A stretch of DNA of 8,270 nucleotides from Phycisphaeraceae bacterium (GCA_028281215.1 JANQKH010000864.1:1-8270); one strand, 5' to 3'; positions 1 to 6,334 are shown, numbered from the stretch's first letter. Made by a program: numbers and translations. Notes: generated by a model from the sequence alone, not told the origin.

Positions 1-1719
1 CTCGAAGTGGATTCACCCACGACCAACACAATGCCGACGTTGAACGTGCAGGTCCTTGCCACCAACACCATGGAGATCCTGGCGTCGGTCGACGGCGAAC
101 TGCGCGACGATCTGGTGGACGGCACATTTGATTCGGTCGACCTGAACGACTCATCTTTGCAAACCGTTTTCATTCCCAACGGCAGTCAGGTCGGCGTCGA
201 AATTCGCACCGCGATCGAATTCGACCTGACCAGTCTTAGCGCCAATGAGAACATCGTTAGCGCGCATCTGCTGAAACGTGTTGGCGGCACGCAGTTCCCG
301 CAGGTGCCTTTCATCGAAATGGACCTGTTCGGCTATACCGGCGACTTGCAGATCACACTCGCCGACGCATTGGAAACAAACAGTCCGCTCGGTGTCGCAA
401 GAGTGATGGGAACGAGCAGCGGCCTGCCCGGTTTCACCTCGCTCGGTCCCAATGGCACGACTTTGGACGCCGAGTTGATTGAGTCGTTGCGGGATATCGG
501 TTCGACGTTTGGCATCTTGACCCGCGCGTCGGCCGCCACCGGCGGGAGCATTTCCATCAATAGCGTTGAGCGCTCACCGTCGACAGGTGTGTTTGTCGTG
601 CAGCCGACGTTACGCTTGCAGACGGCGGCACCGGGCGTGCTCGACACCACCATCGATGACAACACGCCGGTGCTGATCGATATCGACTTCAACAACGACG
701 GCGACTTCGACGACGCCAATGAACTCGCCTTCGCCAGCGGGCTGCTCGTCGGTTCGCAGGCAACGCTCGATCTGCCTTCGCCGTTGGCGGACGGGACGTA
801 CCAGCTACGCGCCCGTGTCTCGGATCAGATCGGCAATGAAGGATTCAGTGAGTTGATGGAGTTGATCATTGACACAGTTCCGCCGCAGGCGCCGCAAGGC
901 GCGGTGGTGAACATGGGAAGCGATCAGCGGTCCGTGCTGCGGTTGGTCAGTTTTGAATTTTCCGAACAGGTCACGGTTCAGTCCGACGCGTTGACGGTCA
1001 TCGATCTCGACACGCAGCAAACGCTGGACGATGCGGATTTCAACCTGACTTACGATTCGCAGACACGCACGGCAACGTGGGATTTTCTCGGCCTGGTTGG
1101 GCGTTCCTTGCCCGAAGGCAATTTCCGAATCATCTTGTCAGCCGCAGGTGTGACTGATGTCGCCGATCAGACGCTCGTCGGTGACATCACCGTGGAAACG
1201 CATCGCTACTTCGGCGACAACGACGGCGATCGGGACGTGGACAACGCGGACCTGTTTGACTTCCGTACCGCATTTTTCACCCAGGCGCCCGGCCCGCCCT
1301 ACGACCACGCGTTCGACAGCGACCTGGATGAGGACATCGACTCGGCTGATCTGTTTTTCTTCCGGCAACGGTTGTTCACTTCACTCGATCCCCCACCTGC
1401 CCAGGCCCAGCAAGCATCGGAGCCTTTGACGAGTGAGTCCGGGCAGGTGCAGCAGCAGGCGCTTTCGACGGAATCCAGTTCGCCGTCAAGCAGTTCTTTG
1501 GACACGGACGCAACTGTCACATTACACCTTGCAACTTGGCGGGGACATTCACTTTGGCAGCCGGTGCGAACGATGATCACCGCGTCGCCGATTTCGTTGC
1601 GAACCTATCAGCCTGCGCTGTCAGTCGGCAGTGACGAGGACAATGCTGATTTGACGATCAGGGATACACCCAAGAGTATTGCCTCATTGCTTAATGATTC
1701 GTCGCGCGAGCCGATTTGA
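1..1719 (+). CDS. Secreted multidomain protein with dockerin-like domain (5' partial)
   Basis: The frame is open from the first base, so the N-terminus and any signal peptide lie outside the window; the GTG at 7 is probably not the start. Counting codons from base 1, codons about 66-207 resemble a DNRLRE/CBM96-type beta-sandwich (RTAIEFDL near its start, a FGYTGD...TLADAL segment, ending PTLRLQT). Codons about 209-297 look like a bacterial Ig-like domain with an acidic loop (DFNNDGDFDDANE), and codons about 299-399 like a second Ig-like domain of the type common in planctomycete surface proteins. Codons about 401-463 form a dockerin-like domain with two EF-hand-type loops, DNDGDRDVDNAD (from codon 406) and DSDLDEDIDSAD (from codon 439). 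A Ser/Gln-rich linker and a tail of about 100 residues follow. The likely role is an extracellular calcium-binding adhesion or scaffold-associated protein. No catalytic domain is visible in the part present, so the substrate is unknown. Confidence 0.85.
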   Translation, partial: LEVDSPTTNTMPTLNVQVLATNTMEILASVDGELRDDLVDGTFDSVDLNDSSLQTVFIPNGSQVGVEIRTAIEFDLTSLSANENIVSAHLLKRVGGTQFPQVPFIEMDLFGYTGDLQITLADALETNSPLGVARVMGTSSGLPGFTSLGPNGTTLDAELIESLRDIGSTFGILTRASAATGGSISINSVERSPSTGVFVVQPTLRLQTAAPGVLDTTIDDNTPVLIDIDFNNDGDFDDANELAFASGLLVGSQATLDLPSPLADGTYQLRARVSDQIGNEGFSELMELIIDTVPPQAPQGAVVNMGSDQRSVLRLVSFEFSEQVTVQSDALTVIDLDTQQTLDDADFNLTYDSQTRTATWDFLGLVGRSLPEGNFRIILSAAGVTDVADQTLVGDITVETHRYFGDNDGDRDVDNADLFDFRTAFFTQAPGPPYDHAFDSDLDEDIDSADLFFFRQRLFTSLDPPPAQAQQASEPLTSESGQVQQQALSTESSSPSSSSLDTDATVTLHLATWRGHSLWQPVRTMITASPISLRTYQPALSVGSDEDNADLTIRDTPKSIASLLNDSSREPI

Positions 1720-1866
1720 ACGTCATTCTCACATCACTTGCTTGACGAACAGGCATTGGGTGTATTAACTTGGGTCGGTAATTGGCGAAAGTCGCACATC
1801 CGCGCGAATTGGCACGAAGGTTGCACATAGGCAGGGTGGTGGTAAACGTCAGCAAAGTTTGCCCAT

Positions 1867-1897
1867 TTGGCGCGCAGGGCTCAATTTGCCGTACAAT
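1867..1897 (+). promoter_or_regulatory. Candidate promoter for the glycosyltransferase gene
   Basis: TACAAT at 1892-1897 matches five of six bases of the sigma-70 -10 consensus. The nearest -35-like hexamer, TTGGCG at 1867-1872, lies 19 bases upstream, which is longer than ideal. Transcription from here would start near 1904 and give a leader of about 200 bases covering all the inverted repeats before the gene. This is a weak pattern-based call. Confidence 0.3.
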
Positions 1898-1980
1898 GCG
1901 ACGACGTTCAGGGGCCTCTCAAATGGCGGGTATGGGCCCGATTCGCTGCGCCAACAAACTGATTTGAACTGAATCGAACC

Positions 1981-2007
1981 CGATCAGCTTGTGTAGAAGG
2001 CTGATCG
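1981..2007 (+). repeat. Inverted repeat / stem-loop in glycosyltransferase leader
   Basis: CGATCAGC and GCTGATCG form a perfect 8-bp stem. One G-T wobble and one further T-A pair could extend it inward to 10 bp, leaving a 7-base loop at 1991-1997. It could be an RNA hairpin in the leader or a DNA operator; the sequence alone does not decide. Confidence 0.5.
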
Positions 2008-2008
2008 T

Positions 2009-2087
2009 GACGCGATAGGAACAAGCGAGTCGGCGGTCTGGCGATACGTTTCGTCCTACGGGCTCGCTTAACCCAAAGCGTCTTTTT
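2009..2087 (+). promoter_or_regulatory. Possible attenuator-like nested stem with U-tract
   Basis: An outer 5-bp stem GACGC/GCGTC (2009-2013 with 2078-2082) encloses a 7-bp stem AAGCGAG/CTCGCTT (2023-2029 with 2063-2069), and five T residues follow at 2083-2087. TAGGA (2016-2020) could instead pair with TCCTA (2054-2058); that pairing crosses the 7-bp stem, giving pseudoknot geometry or an alternative fold. The run ends just before the AAGGA of the next gene. The stems are short and the enclosed loops long, so this is a hypothesis and not a firm terminator. Confidence 0.25.
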
Positions 2088-2091
2088 CCTC

Positions 2092-2096
2092 AAGGA
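2092..2096 (+). promoter_or_regulatory. Ribosome binding site of the glycosyltransferase gene
   Basis: AAGGA lies seven bases before the ATG at 2104. It fixes the start that gives the conserved MRVFMLGWEFPP N-terminus. Confidence 0.7.
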
Positions 2097-2103
2097 TCAC
2101 GCC

Positions 2104-3573
2104 ATGCGTGTTTTCATGCTCGGCTGGGAGTTCCCGCCGTTTATCTCCGGCGGTTTAGGTACCGCGTGTTACGGCCTGACCAAGGCGATGAGCCGGCGCG
2201 GCATTGATGTCACATTCGTGTTGCCGAAAACGGTCGACAGTGAATACACCTCCCACGTCAAACTCCTTTCCCCGCAAGCGGTCAAAGCCGCGTGGGGCGA
2301 TCGCAGTCCGGAGAGCGTTGCCAGTACGTACAAACTCGAATCCAACGGTTCGGCCAAAGCGATGGGTGAGAACCTCGGCATGGGTGAAGGCCCGGACGTC
2401 GGACCCAACGCCGCGATCGACGCCGGCGAATTCAAAAACGTCACTTTCAAAGCCGTGCCCGCGAAGATGATCAGCCCGTATCAATCCGCCGGCGGACAAA
2501 TTCACGGCATGACCGCCGGCGGTGGTTCGCCCCGCGACCCGCGCGGTATCGGTTACGACGAAACAACCGACCCCAACTCGCCGATCAGCGTGCTCCGCGG
2601 CGGCGCCGGACGCATCGGCGGACCAGCCGGTATCGACTACTGCGGCGACCTGATCACCGAGGCGCGGCGGTACGCAGGCCTGTGTGTCGATCTCGCCCGT
2701 GCTGCCGACTTCGACGTCATCCACGCCCACGACTGGCTGACCTACCCCGCCGGTCTCGCCGTCGCCGCCGCGACGGGCAAGCCCCTGGTTGTTCACGTCC
2801 ACTCGACCGAGTTCGACCGCGCCGGCGACAACATCCACAAGACCGTCTATGAAATCGAACGCCGCGGCATGATGGGCGCCATGAAGGTTGTCTGCGTCTC
2901 CTACCTCACCGCCTCGATTGTGCAGCATCGCTATGGCGTCGACCCGTCACGCATTGAAGTCGTTTACAACGGCATCGAAAACAACGGACCGATGACCGAC
3001 AACGCCAGCCGGGCGATGATCAACAAGGGTGACAAAGTCGTGCTCTACCTCGGCCGCGTCACCATGCAGAAGGGCCCGGAGTATTTCGTCAAAGCGGCGA
3101 AGCGCGTGTTGGAGAAGGACGACAAGGTGAAGTTTGTCATGGCCGGCAGCGGTGACAAGATCAAGGAGATCATCGAACTCGCCGCGCAAGAAGGGATAGG
3201 GCACAAGGTGCTCTTCACCGGTTTCCTGCGCGGCAAAGACGTCGAACGTGTATTCAAAATGGCGGACGTCTATGTCATGCCGTCGGTCAGTGAACCGTTC
3301 GGCATCGCCCCGCTTGAAGCGATCAGCCACGACGTGCCGGTGATCATCTCCAAGCAGTCCGGCGTCTCCGAAGTGCTGCAACACGCGTTGAAAGTCGACT
3401 TCTGGGACACGGACGAAATGGCGAACAAGATCATCGCCGTGCTGCGGCACCCGCCCCTCAGCGCCACCCTTCGCGAACACGCCGACCTCGAAGTTCGGCA
3501 ACTCACCTGGGACGGCGCCGCCGGCCGGTGCGAACAGATTTATCACGGTGCGATGGATTTGATGCCGGTGTGA
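2104..3573 (+). CDS. Glycogen-synthase-like glycosyltransferase (GT4/GT5 type, GT-B fold)
   Basis: This 489-residue protein most likely transfers a sugar from a nucleotide donor to a growing glucan or other polysaccharide in the cytoplasm. The N-terminus MRVFMLGWEFPPFISGGLGT carries the glycine loop (GGL, residues 16-18) typical of glycogen/starch synthases and related GT4 enzymes. HAHDW is at 207-211 and HSTEFDR follows. The C-terminal donor-binding domain has YNGIE, GRVTMQKG (R318 and K323, matching the phosphate-binding Arg/Lys of the fold) and the ExxxxxxxE motif EPFGIAPLE (E397 and E405). The start is supported by AAGGA at 2092-2096, seven bases before the ATG. The HAHDW motif sits later than in most relatives because of a Gly/Pro-rich insertion at about residues 127-178. 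Donor and acceptor cannot be fixed from sequence, and no other glycogen genes lie beside it. Assignment to the fold is sure; a role in glycogen synthesis is probable only. Confidence 0.92.
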   Translation: MRVFMLGWEFPPFISGGLGTACYGLTKAMSRRGIDVTFVLPKTVDSEYTSHVKLLSPQAVKAAWGDRSPESVASTYKLESNGSAKAMGENLGMGEGPDVGPNAAIDAGEFKNVTFKAVPAKMISPYQSAGGQIHGMTAGGGSPRDPRGIGYDETTDPNSPISVLRGGAGRIGGPAGIDYCGDLITEARRYAGLCVDLARAADFDVIHAHDWLTYPAGLAVAAATGKPLVVHVHSTEFDRAGDNIHKTVYEIERRGMMGAMKVVCVSYLTASIVQHRYGVDPSRIEVVYNGIENNGPMTDNASRAMINKGDKVVLYLGRVTMQKGPEYFVKAAKRVLEKDDKVKFVMAGSGDKIKEIIELAAQEGIGHKVLFTGFLRGKDVERVFKMADVYVMPSVSEPFGIAPLEAISHDVPVIISKQSGVSEVLQHALKVDFWDTDEMANKIIAVLRHPPLSATLREHADLEVRQLTWDGAAGRCEQIYHGAMDLMPV

Positions 3574-3584
3574 AGACCACATAG

Positions 3585-3620
3585 CCCCGGCATGCCGGGG
3601 GAAACACGATGCGTGTTTCC
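3585..3620 (+). terminator. Two adjoining hairpins after the glycosyltransferase gene
   Basis: CCCCGGCATGCCGGGG (3585-3600) is a perfect 16-base palindrome starting 12 bases after the TGA. Sharing its last base, GGAAACACG/CGTGTTTCC (3600-3608 with 3612-3620) forms a 9-bp stem with a 3-base ATG loop. The position suggests transcription termination or 3'-end protection. No T-run follows either stem, so this is not a classical Rho-independent terminator. Confidence 0.5.
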
Positions 3621-3682
3621 AAACATGCATCGCCACCCGATTCGCGCCCGTGTCGAAATCAACCGGATCGGTGATCGTGCAT

Positions 3683-3688
3683 TACGAT
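3683..3688 (+). promoter_or_regulatory. -10-like hexamer close to the zinc-ribbon gene start
   Basis: TACGAT ends ten bases before the ATG at 3699, so transcription would begin about four bases before the start codon. No -35 match is seen at 16-18 bases. The same hexamer serves as the -10 in the much better promoter before the lysR-type gene. Confidence 0.3.
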
Positions 3689-3698
3689 TTGATCTGCC

Positions 3699-4091
3699 AT
3701 GCCGCAGCCTCACGAATCAGCCGATCCGCACCCCGACGATCCGCCGCCCCCGGACGCCGCGTGGGAGGCCATGGTGCGTGACGAGCCGGCGATCGCTGAG
3801 TTCGCCAATGAAACCGAACGGCCGTACTACTGTGTCCAGTGCGGCTACCAGTTGACGGGCATCGCGTCTGACGCGTGCCCGGAATGCGGCGCCGAGATCG
3901 ACTACGAAGATGACAACTGCGTCACCCTCGATCCGCCCGGCTTTGTCGACAGCGATACCTACAAGCAAATCGAATCCACCGGGGCGTGGTTTTTCAAGTG
4001 CATCGTCATTGGATTGGTGCTCATCATCGTCGCCGCATTTTTTGCCGCCCTCTTCCATGCGTGCGGTACGTTTGATCGATTCACCGCGTAG
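3699..4091 (+). CDS. Small zinc-ribbon, single-pass membrane protein of unknown function
   Basis: This 130-residue protein has a hydrophilic Pro/Asp-rich N-terminus (1-40), then a zinc ribbon CVQCGYQLTG...CPECG with cysteines at 45, 48, 60 and 63, an acidic stretch (66-86), and one strongly hydrophobic segment at about 101-121 (IVIGLVLIIVAAFFAALF). It ends soon after the membrane segment. Ribbons of this 'CGYxLxG...CPECG' style are widespread in short planctomycete membrane proteins of unknown role. No signal peptide precedes the ribbon, so the ribbon is probably cytoplasmic and tail-anchored. No ribosome binding site precedes 3699. An in-frame ATG at 3771 follows GGGAGG, but only two bases separate them, which is too close; the longer form is kept. 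The metal is inferred from the cysteine spacing; no partner can be named. Confidence 0.75.
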   Translation: MPQPHESADPHPDDPPPPDAAWEAMVRDEPAIAEFANETERPYYCVQCGYQLTGIASDACPECGAEIDYEDDNCVTLDPPGFVDSDTYKQIESTGAWFFKCIVIGLVLIIVAAFFAALFHACGTFDRFTA

Positions 4092-4203
4092 TAAACCAAA
4101 GTGGCATGAACTGCTATTGAGGTATTTCTGGAATTGATAAGAGGGACATTGGCCGCCCTGTGTTGAAATGGTCAACCCAAATCACATCCGCGTTCATCTG
4201 TGG

Positions 4204-5394
4204 CTAATTGTTCACTGGTGTCAACGTCACCTGCCTCAAATCCATCACTGCCACCTTTGCTTTCTTCACCGGCTTGACCATGCAACGGTACGTGCCCGGT
4301 TTGTCGATCTTGACCGTACCGATGTCCATCGGTTTGAAGTTCTGCCAGTGGCCGGTGTCGATGACGGTGTGTTTCATGGTCTGCCCGGCGATGGTGAACG
4401 CGGCGACGCTGCCGCCGTTGTTTTTGCCACAGCCTTGGAGAATCTGCACGTTGAACGTGCCCGGTTTGGTGACTTTGAAATCCCAGTAGCACCAATCATT
4501 TTCGTTCGCCCAGAAGCCGACGGTGCGTTTCTTTTCGATCGGCTCCCAGCGCAACTTCACACCCTGAATAGTGACATCGCCTGCGTACAGCACGATCGAT
4601 CCGTCGTCTTTTTGCACAGGTGTTTTCCCTTCGCAAGCGGGCACGAATGTGACGGCTTTGAGGTTCATCACGGCTGCGCCAGTCTTCTTCGTGCACTTGA
4701 CATTGATCGTCTGCTTGCCGGCTTTCGCCATGTAGATCCGGCCGACCTTGATCGTGCGATACACGTACCAACTGCCGGTTGATGACAGTTCAGCGCCCAG
4801 TTTCTTGTCCGCGAGTTCGAGGTTGACAGTCGTCCCGTCGCCGCCGGCTGCGGAGTAGGTCAGGTACGCGTCGTACATGCCCCACCGCGACGCGTTGTAG
4901 TTCCATGAGACGTAATCTTTTTCGTTCGACCAGAACCCAATGCGATGGCTGCCAGGATGGGTTTCGAGTTTGGCCTGCTTGCCGACGACTTTGGCGTCGA
5001 GGGCCGAGAGCGAGATCAGACCGTCACTGCGTTGCGTCGTGTTTTCCGCGGTTTCGAGGACGAGATTCAACGGATGGGTCTTGCGCAGTGCGGCCGGCAC
5101 GTGCAGTTTGATCTCCGTCGCGTCGGTGTTGAAACTGAGCGTGATGCCCGTGGGTTCGTGTGAGTCCGCCAATCGCACGCGCGTGATGTTGGGAATCAGT
5201 TTCTGTTTCGATGACCGAAGCAGCAGCACGCCGTCATCCGGCATCTTGTTGACCACCGCCACCATCTGGCCATCATGGTTCGGCCAATAGAGCGCGCCCC
5301 ATCCGTGCAACATCGGTTGAGCATCACCCACTGCAAACACCTGACAGGGCAACTGACTGAACACGGCCATGGAGAAAAGAAGAATGGTTTTCAT
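4204..5394 (-). CDS. Secreted protein of GH29-type accessory modules, no catalytic domain
   Basis: This 396-residue protein starts at the ATG at 5394, chosen because it opens a good signal peptide (MKTILLFSMAVFSQLPCQVFA, likely cut after A21). The frame stays open upstream to 5811, but that part lies antisense to the CPBP gene and lacks protein character. Residues about 30-117 (GWGALYWPNHDG...KLHVPAAL...LNLVLETA) resemble the beta-sandwich that follows the catalytic barrel in GH29 alpha-L-fucosidases. Two related units follow, 124-253 and 264-396. Both begin DG-I-L and share GFW.NE.D...W, a TG.W motif (TGSW at 206-209, TGHW at 347-350) and a closing VM(N/D)L..VT..P. Such units look like carbohydrate-binding modules found at the end of planctomycete fucosidases and sulfatases. 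The GH29 barrel and its nucleophile Asp are absent. The likely role is binding of fucose-containing or other glycans outside the cytoplasm; enzymatic activity is not supported. Confidence 0.82.
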   Translation of the reverse strand: MKTILLFSMAVFSQLPCQVFAVGDAQPMLHGWGALYWPNHDGQMVAVVNKMPDDGVLLLRSSKQKLIPNITRVRLADSHEPTGITLSFNTDATEIKLHVPAALRKTHPLNLVLETAENTTQRSDGLISLSALDAKVVGKQAKLETHPGSHRIGFWSNEKDYVSWNYNASRWGMYDAYLTYSAAGGDGTTVNLELADKKLGAELSSTGSWYVYRTIKVGRIYMAKAGKQTINVKCTKKTGAAVMNLKAVTFVPACEGKTPVQKDDGSIVLYAGDVTIQGVKLRWEPIEKKRTVGFWANENDWCYWDFKVTKPGTFNVQILQGCGKNNGGSVAAFTIAGQTMKHTVIDTGHWQNFKPMDIGTVKIDKPGTYRCMVKPVKKAKVAVMDLRQVTLTPVNN

Positions 5395-5400
5395 GGTTGT

Positions 5401-5406
5401 AGTATA
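5401..5406 (-). promoter_or_regulatory. -10-like hexamer for the fucosidase-like gene
   Basis: Read on the minus strand, TATACT is followed by six bases and then the ATG at 5394, which places a normal transcription start on or beside the A of the start codon. No ribosome binding site is present upstream. No convincing -35 is seen at 16-18 bases. The site lies in the 49-base gap to the divergent CPBP gene. Confidence 0.35.
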
Positions 5407-5443
5407 TGGGGGTTGGTGACCCAGGCGTGATTCCGGGAGTTGC

Positions 5444-6151
5444 ATGTCCGATCCACATGAACAACTGATGCAAGGCAGACGTCGCAGCGCAATGATTGCA
5501 TTGTTATTGCTCGTTCCGGCACCATCGATTGGCGCGGCGATGGCGACCATGATTGCGCCGGGTTCGGTGGGGCAGGGGATTCTGTTTGCCAGCAAAGTGT
5601 GGACAATTGTTTTGCCGGCGGCGTGGTGGGTGCTGGTGGATCGGCAGCGGATCTGCATTCCGCGGCCGCGCCTGGCCGGGATGGGTCTTGCGCTGTTAAG
5701 CGGCTTGTTGATCACAATCGCGATCCTCGGCGCATATTGGCTTCTTGCCCGGCACTGGATCGATGTCGACGCTGCCAAAGCACAGGTCGCCGCCGCCGGC
5801 TTTGGGACCAAGGCGAGCTACATCGGCATCGCGATCTACATCTGCACGGCCAATTCGTTGCTGGAAGAATACGTCTGGCGATGGTTCGTTTTCCGTAAAT
5901 GCGAAACCGTCTGGGGTGGGAAGATCGCGGTGGTCATGTCGGCCGCGTTCTTCATGTTGCATCACATTTGGCCGCTGATCGCCTACTTCGACTGGCGGGT
6001 GATGGTGCTGGCGAACGTCGGCATCTTCATTGGCGGCGCGACATGGTCGTGGTTCTACCTGAAGTATCGCTCCATCTGGCCCGGCTACGTCAGCCACCTG
6101 ATCGGCGACATCGCCGTGCTCGGGTTGGGTTGGGTGATTCTGTTTGGGTAG
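5444..6151 (+). CDS. CPBP-family intramembrane metalloprotease homologue
   Basis: This 235-residue, strongly hydrophobic protein is predicted to have about six to eight membrane segments (for example about 17-38, 46-65, 78-101, 125-139, 160-175, 186-203 and 218-234). It carries the three signatures of the CPBP (CaaX protease and bacteriocin-processing, Abi/Rce1) family: EEYVWR with Glu141, Glu142 and Arg146; FFMLHH with Phe169 and His173 (FxxxH); and HLIGD with His218 and Asp222. These residues form the proposed active site in Rce1-type enzymes, so the protein is probably active rather than degenerate. GGGAG at 5435-5439 lies four bases before the ATG at 5444. The physiological substrate is unknown; bacterial members act in peptide processing, self-immunity or membrane-protein cleavage. 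No bacteriocin or prenylated-protein gene is visible nearby, and the neighbours do not indicate a partner. Confidence 0.85.
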   Translation: MSDPHEQLMQGRRRSAMIALLLLVPAPSIGAAMATMIAPGSVGQGILFASKVWTIVLPAAWWVLVDRQRICIPRPRLAGMGLALLSGLLITIAILGAYWLLARHWIDVDAAKAQVAAAGFGTKASYIGIAIYICTANSLLEEYVWRWFVFRKCETVWGGKIAVVMSAAFFMLHHIWPLIAYFDWRVMVLANVGIFIGGATWSWFYLKYRSIWPGYVSHLIGDIAVLGLGWVILFG

Positions 6152-6221
6152 GGTCTGGAGCAACCTGCAGCAATAATCGCTTCCTCCGCGTCTTTGCGCC
6201 CTGGCACGAGCCCCCAGACCC
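6151..6221 (+). repeat. 8-bp inverted repeat after the CPBP gene
   Basis: GGGTCTGG (6151-6158, starting on the last base of the stop codon) is the exact reverse complement of CCAGACCC (6214-6221), with 55 bases between. It could close a long 3' stem, but there is no T-run and the loop is large. It may be chance or a weak termination structure. Confidence 0.25.
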
Positions 6222-6276
6222 CCGAATCGCCATCCTTCCAGCCTTTGAACGCCAGAAACGGCTGCGCGGGTATCTC

Positions 6277-6297
6277 AATATTAGTTCATTTGATATT
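6277..6297 (+). promoter_or_regulatory. Upstream LysR-type operator candidate (T-N11-A)
   Basis: AATAT (6277-6281) and ATATT (6293-6297) are exact inverted repeats with 11 bases between, giving the T-N11-A pattern recognised by LysR-type regulators. The centre at about 6287 is 32 bases, three helical turns, from the centre of the second site at about 6319. It probably serves the regulator encoded immediately downstream. Confidence 0.5.
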
Positions 6298-6306
6298 TCA
6301 CTGACT

Positions 6307-6334
6307 TTGACATTAGAAATACTAATGTTACGAT
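6307..6334 (+). promoter_or_regulatory. Sigma-70-type promoter of the lysR-type gene
   Basis: A perfect -35 TTGACA (6307-6312) is followed after 16 bases by TACGAT (6329-6334). Initiation about seven bases downstream would fall at about 6341, three bases before the ATG at 6344, so the message would be essentially leaderless; there is no Shine-Dalgarno sequence. The surrounding 65 bases are distinctly AT-rich compared with the rest of the window. Confidence 0.7.
6310..6328 (+). promoter_or_regulatory. Promoter-overlapping LysR-type operator candidate
   Basis: ACATTAG-AAATA-CTAATGT is a perfect 7-5-7 inverted repeat containing ATTAG-N5-CTAAT, a T-N11-A box (T at 6313, A at 6325). It fills the spacer between the -35 and -10 elements and overlaps the end of the -35. 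Binding there would block RNA polymerase, which fits the negative autoregulation usual for LysR-type genes. Confidence 0.65.

Larger units (their letters stand above)
1720..2103. other. 384-base intergenic gap with possible structured leader
   Basis: No convincing gene is seen here; a 61-codon frame at 1782-1967 has no recognisable features or ribosome binding site. The gap holds a TACAAT hexamer (1892-1897), an inverted repeat CGATTC/GAATCG (1939-1944 with 1971-1976), a perfect 8-base inverted repeat CGATCAGC/GCTGATCG (1981-1988 with 2000-2007), and a 7-base repeat AAGCGAG/CTCGCTT (2023-2029 with 2063-2069). An outer pair GACGC/GCGTC (2009-2013 with 2078-2082) is followed directly by TTTTT. 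The Shine-Dalgarno of the glycosyltransferase gene is at the right edge. A weak TTGACG (1742-1747) with a poor -10 was also seen and is not called. Confidence 0.6.

Noticed and set aside
1782..1967. 61-codon open frame in the gap before the glycosyltransferase
   Set aside because: It has no ribosome binding site and no motif, and it overlaps the candidate promoter.
2155..2928. 257-codon open frame on the minus strand
   Set aside because: It is antisense to the well-supported glycosyltransferase and looks like a GC-rich shadow frame.
2947..3636. 229-codon open frame on the minus strand
   Set aside because: It is antisense to the C-terminal domain of the glycosyltransferase, and no family is recognisable.
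4092..4203. Bidirectional terminator between the convergent zinc-ribbon and fucosidase-like genes
   Set aside because: Only a 4-bp AGGG/CCCT pairing was found, with no T-run, so it is too weak to call.
4168..4782. 204-codon open frame on the plus strand
   Set aside because: It lies opposite the fucosidase-like gene and has a His/Arg/Val-rich composition typical of the reverse of a GC-rich gene, with no recognisable motif.
5395..5811. N-terminal extension of the fucosidase-like frame on the minus strand (139 further codons)
   Set aside because: It lies antisense to the CPBP gene, has no domain-like character, and would bury a clear signal peptide that begins at 5394.
5444..6151. Reading the CPBP gene as part of a bacteriocin or toxin-immunity system
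   Set aside because: No peptide precursor, transporter or toxin gene is visible nearby, so only the protease family can be supported.
5696..6163. 155-codon open frame on the minus strand
   Set aside because: It is antisense to the CPBP gene, whose three catalytic motifs are intact.
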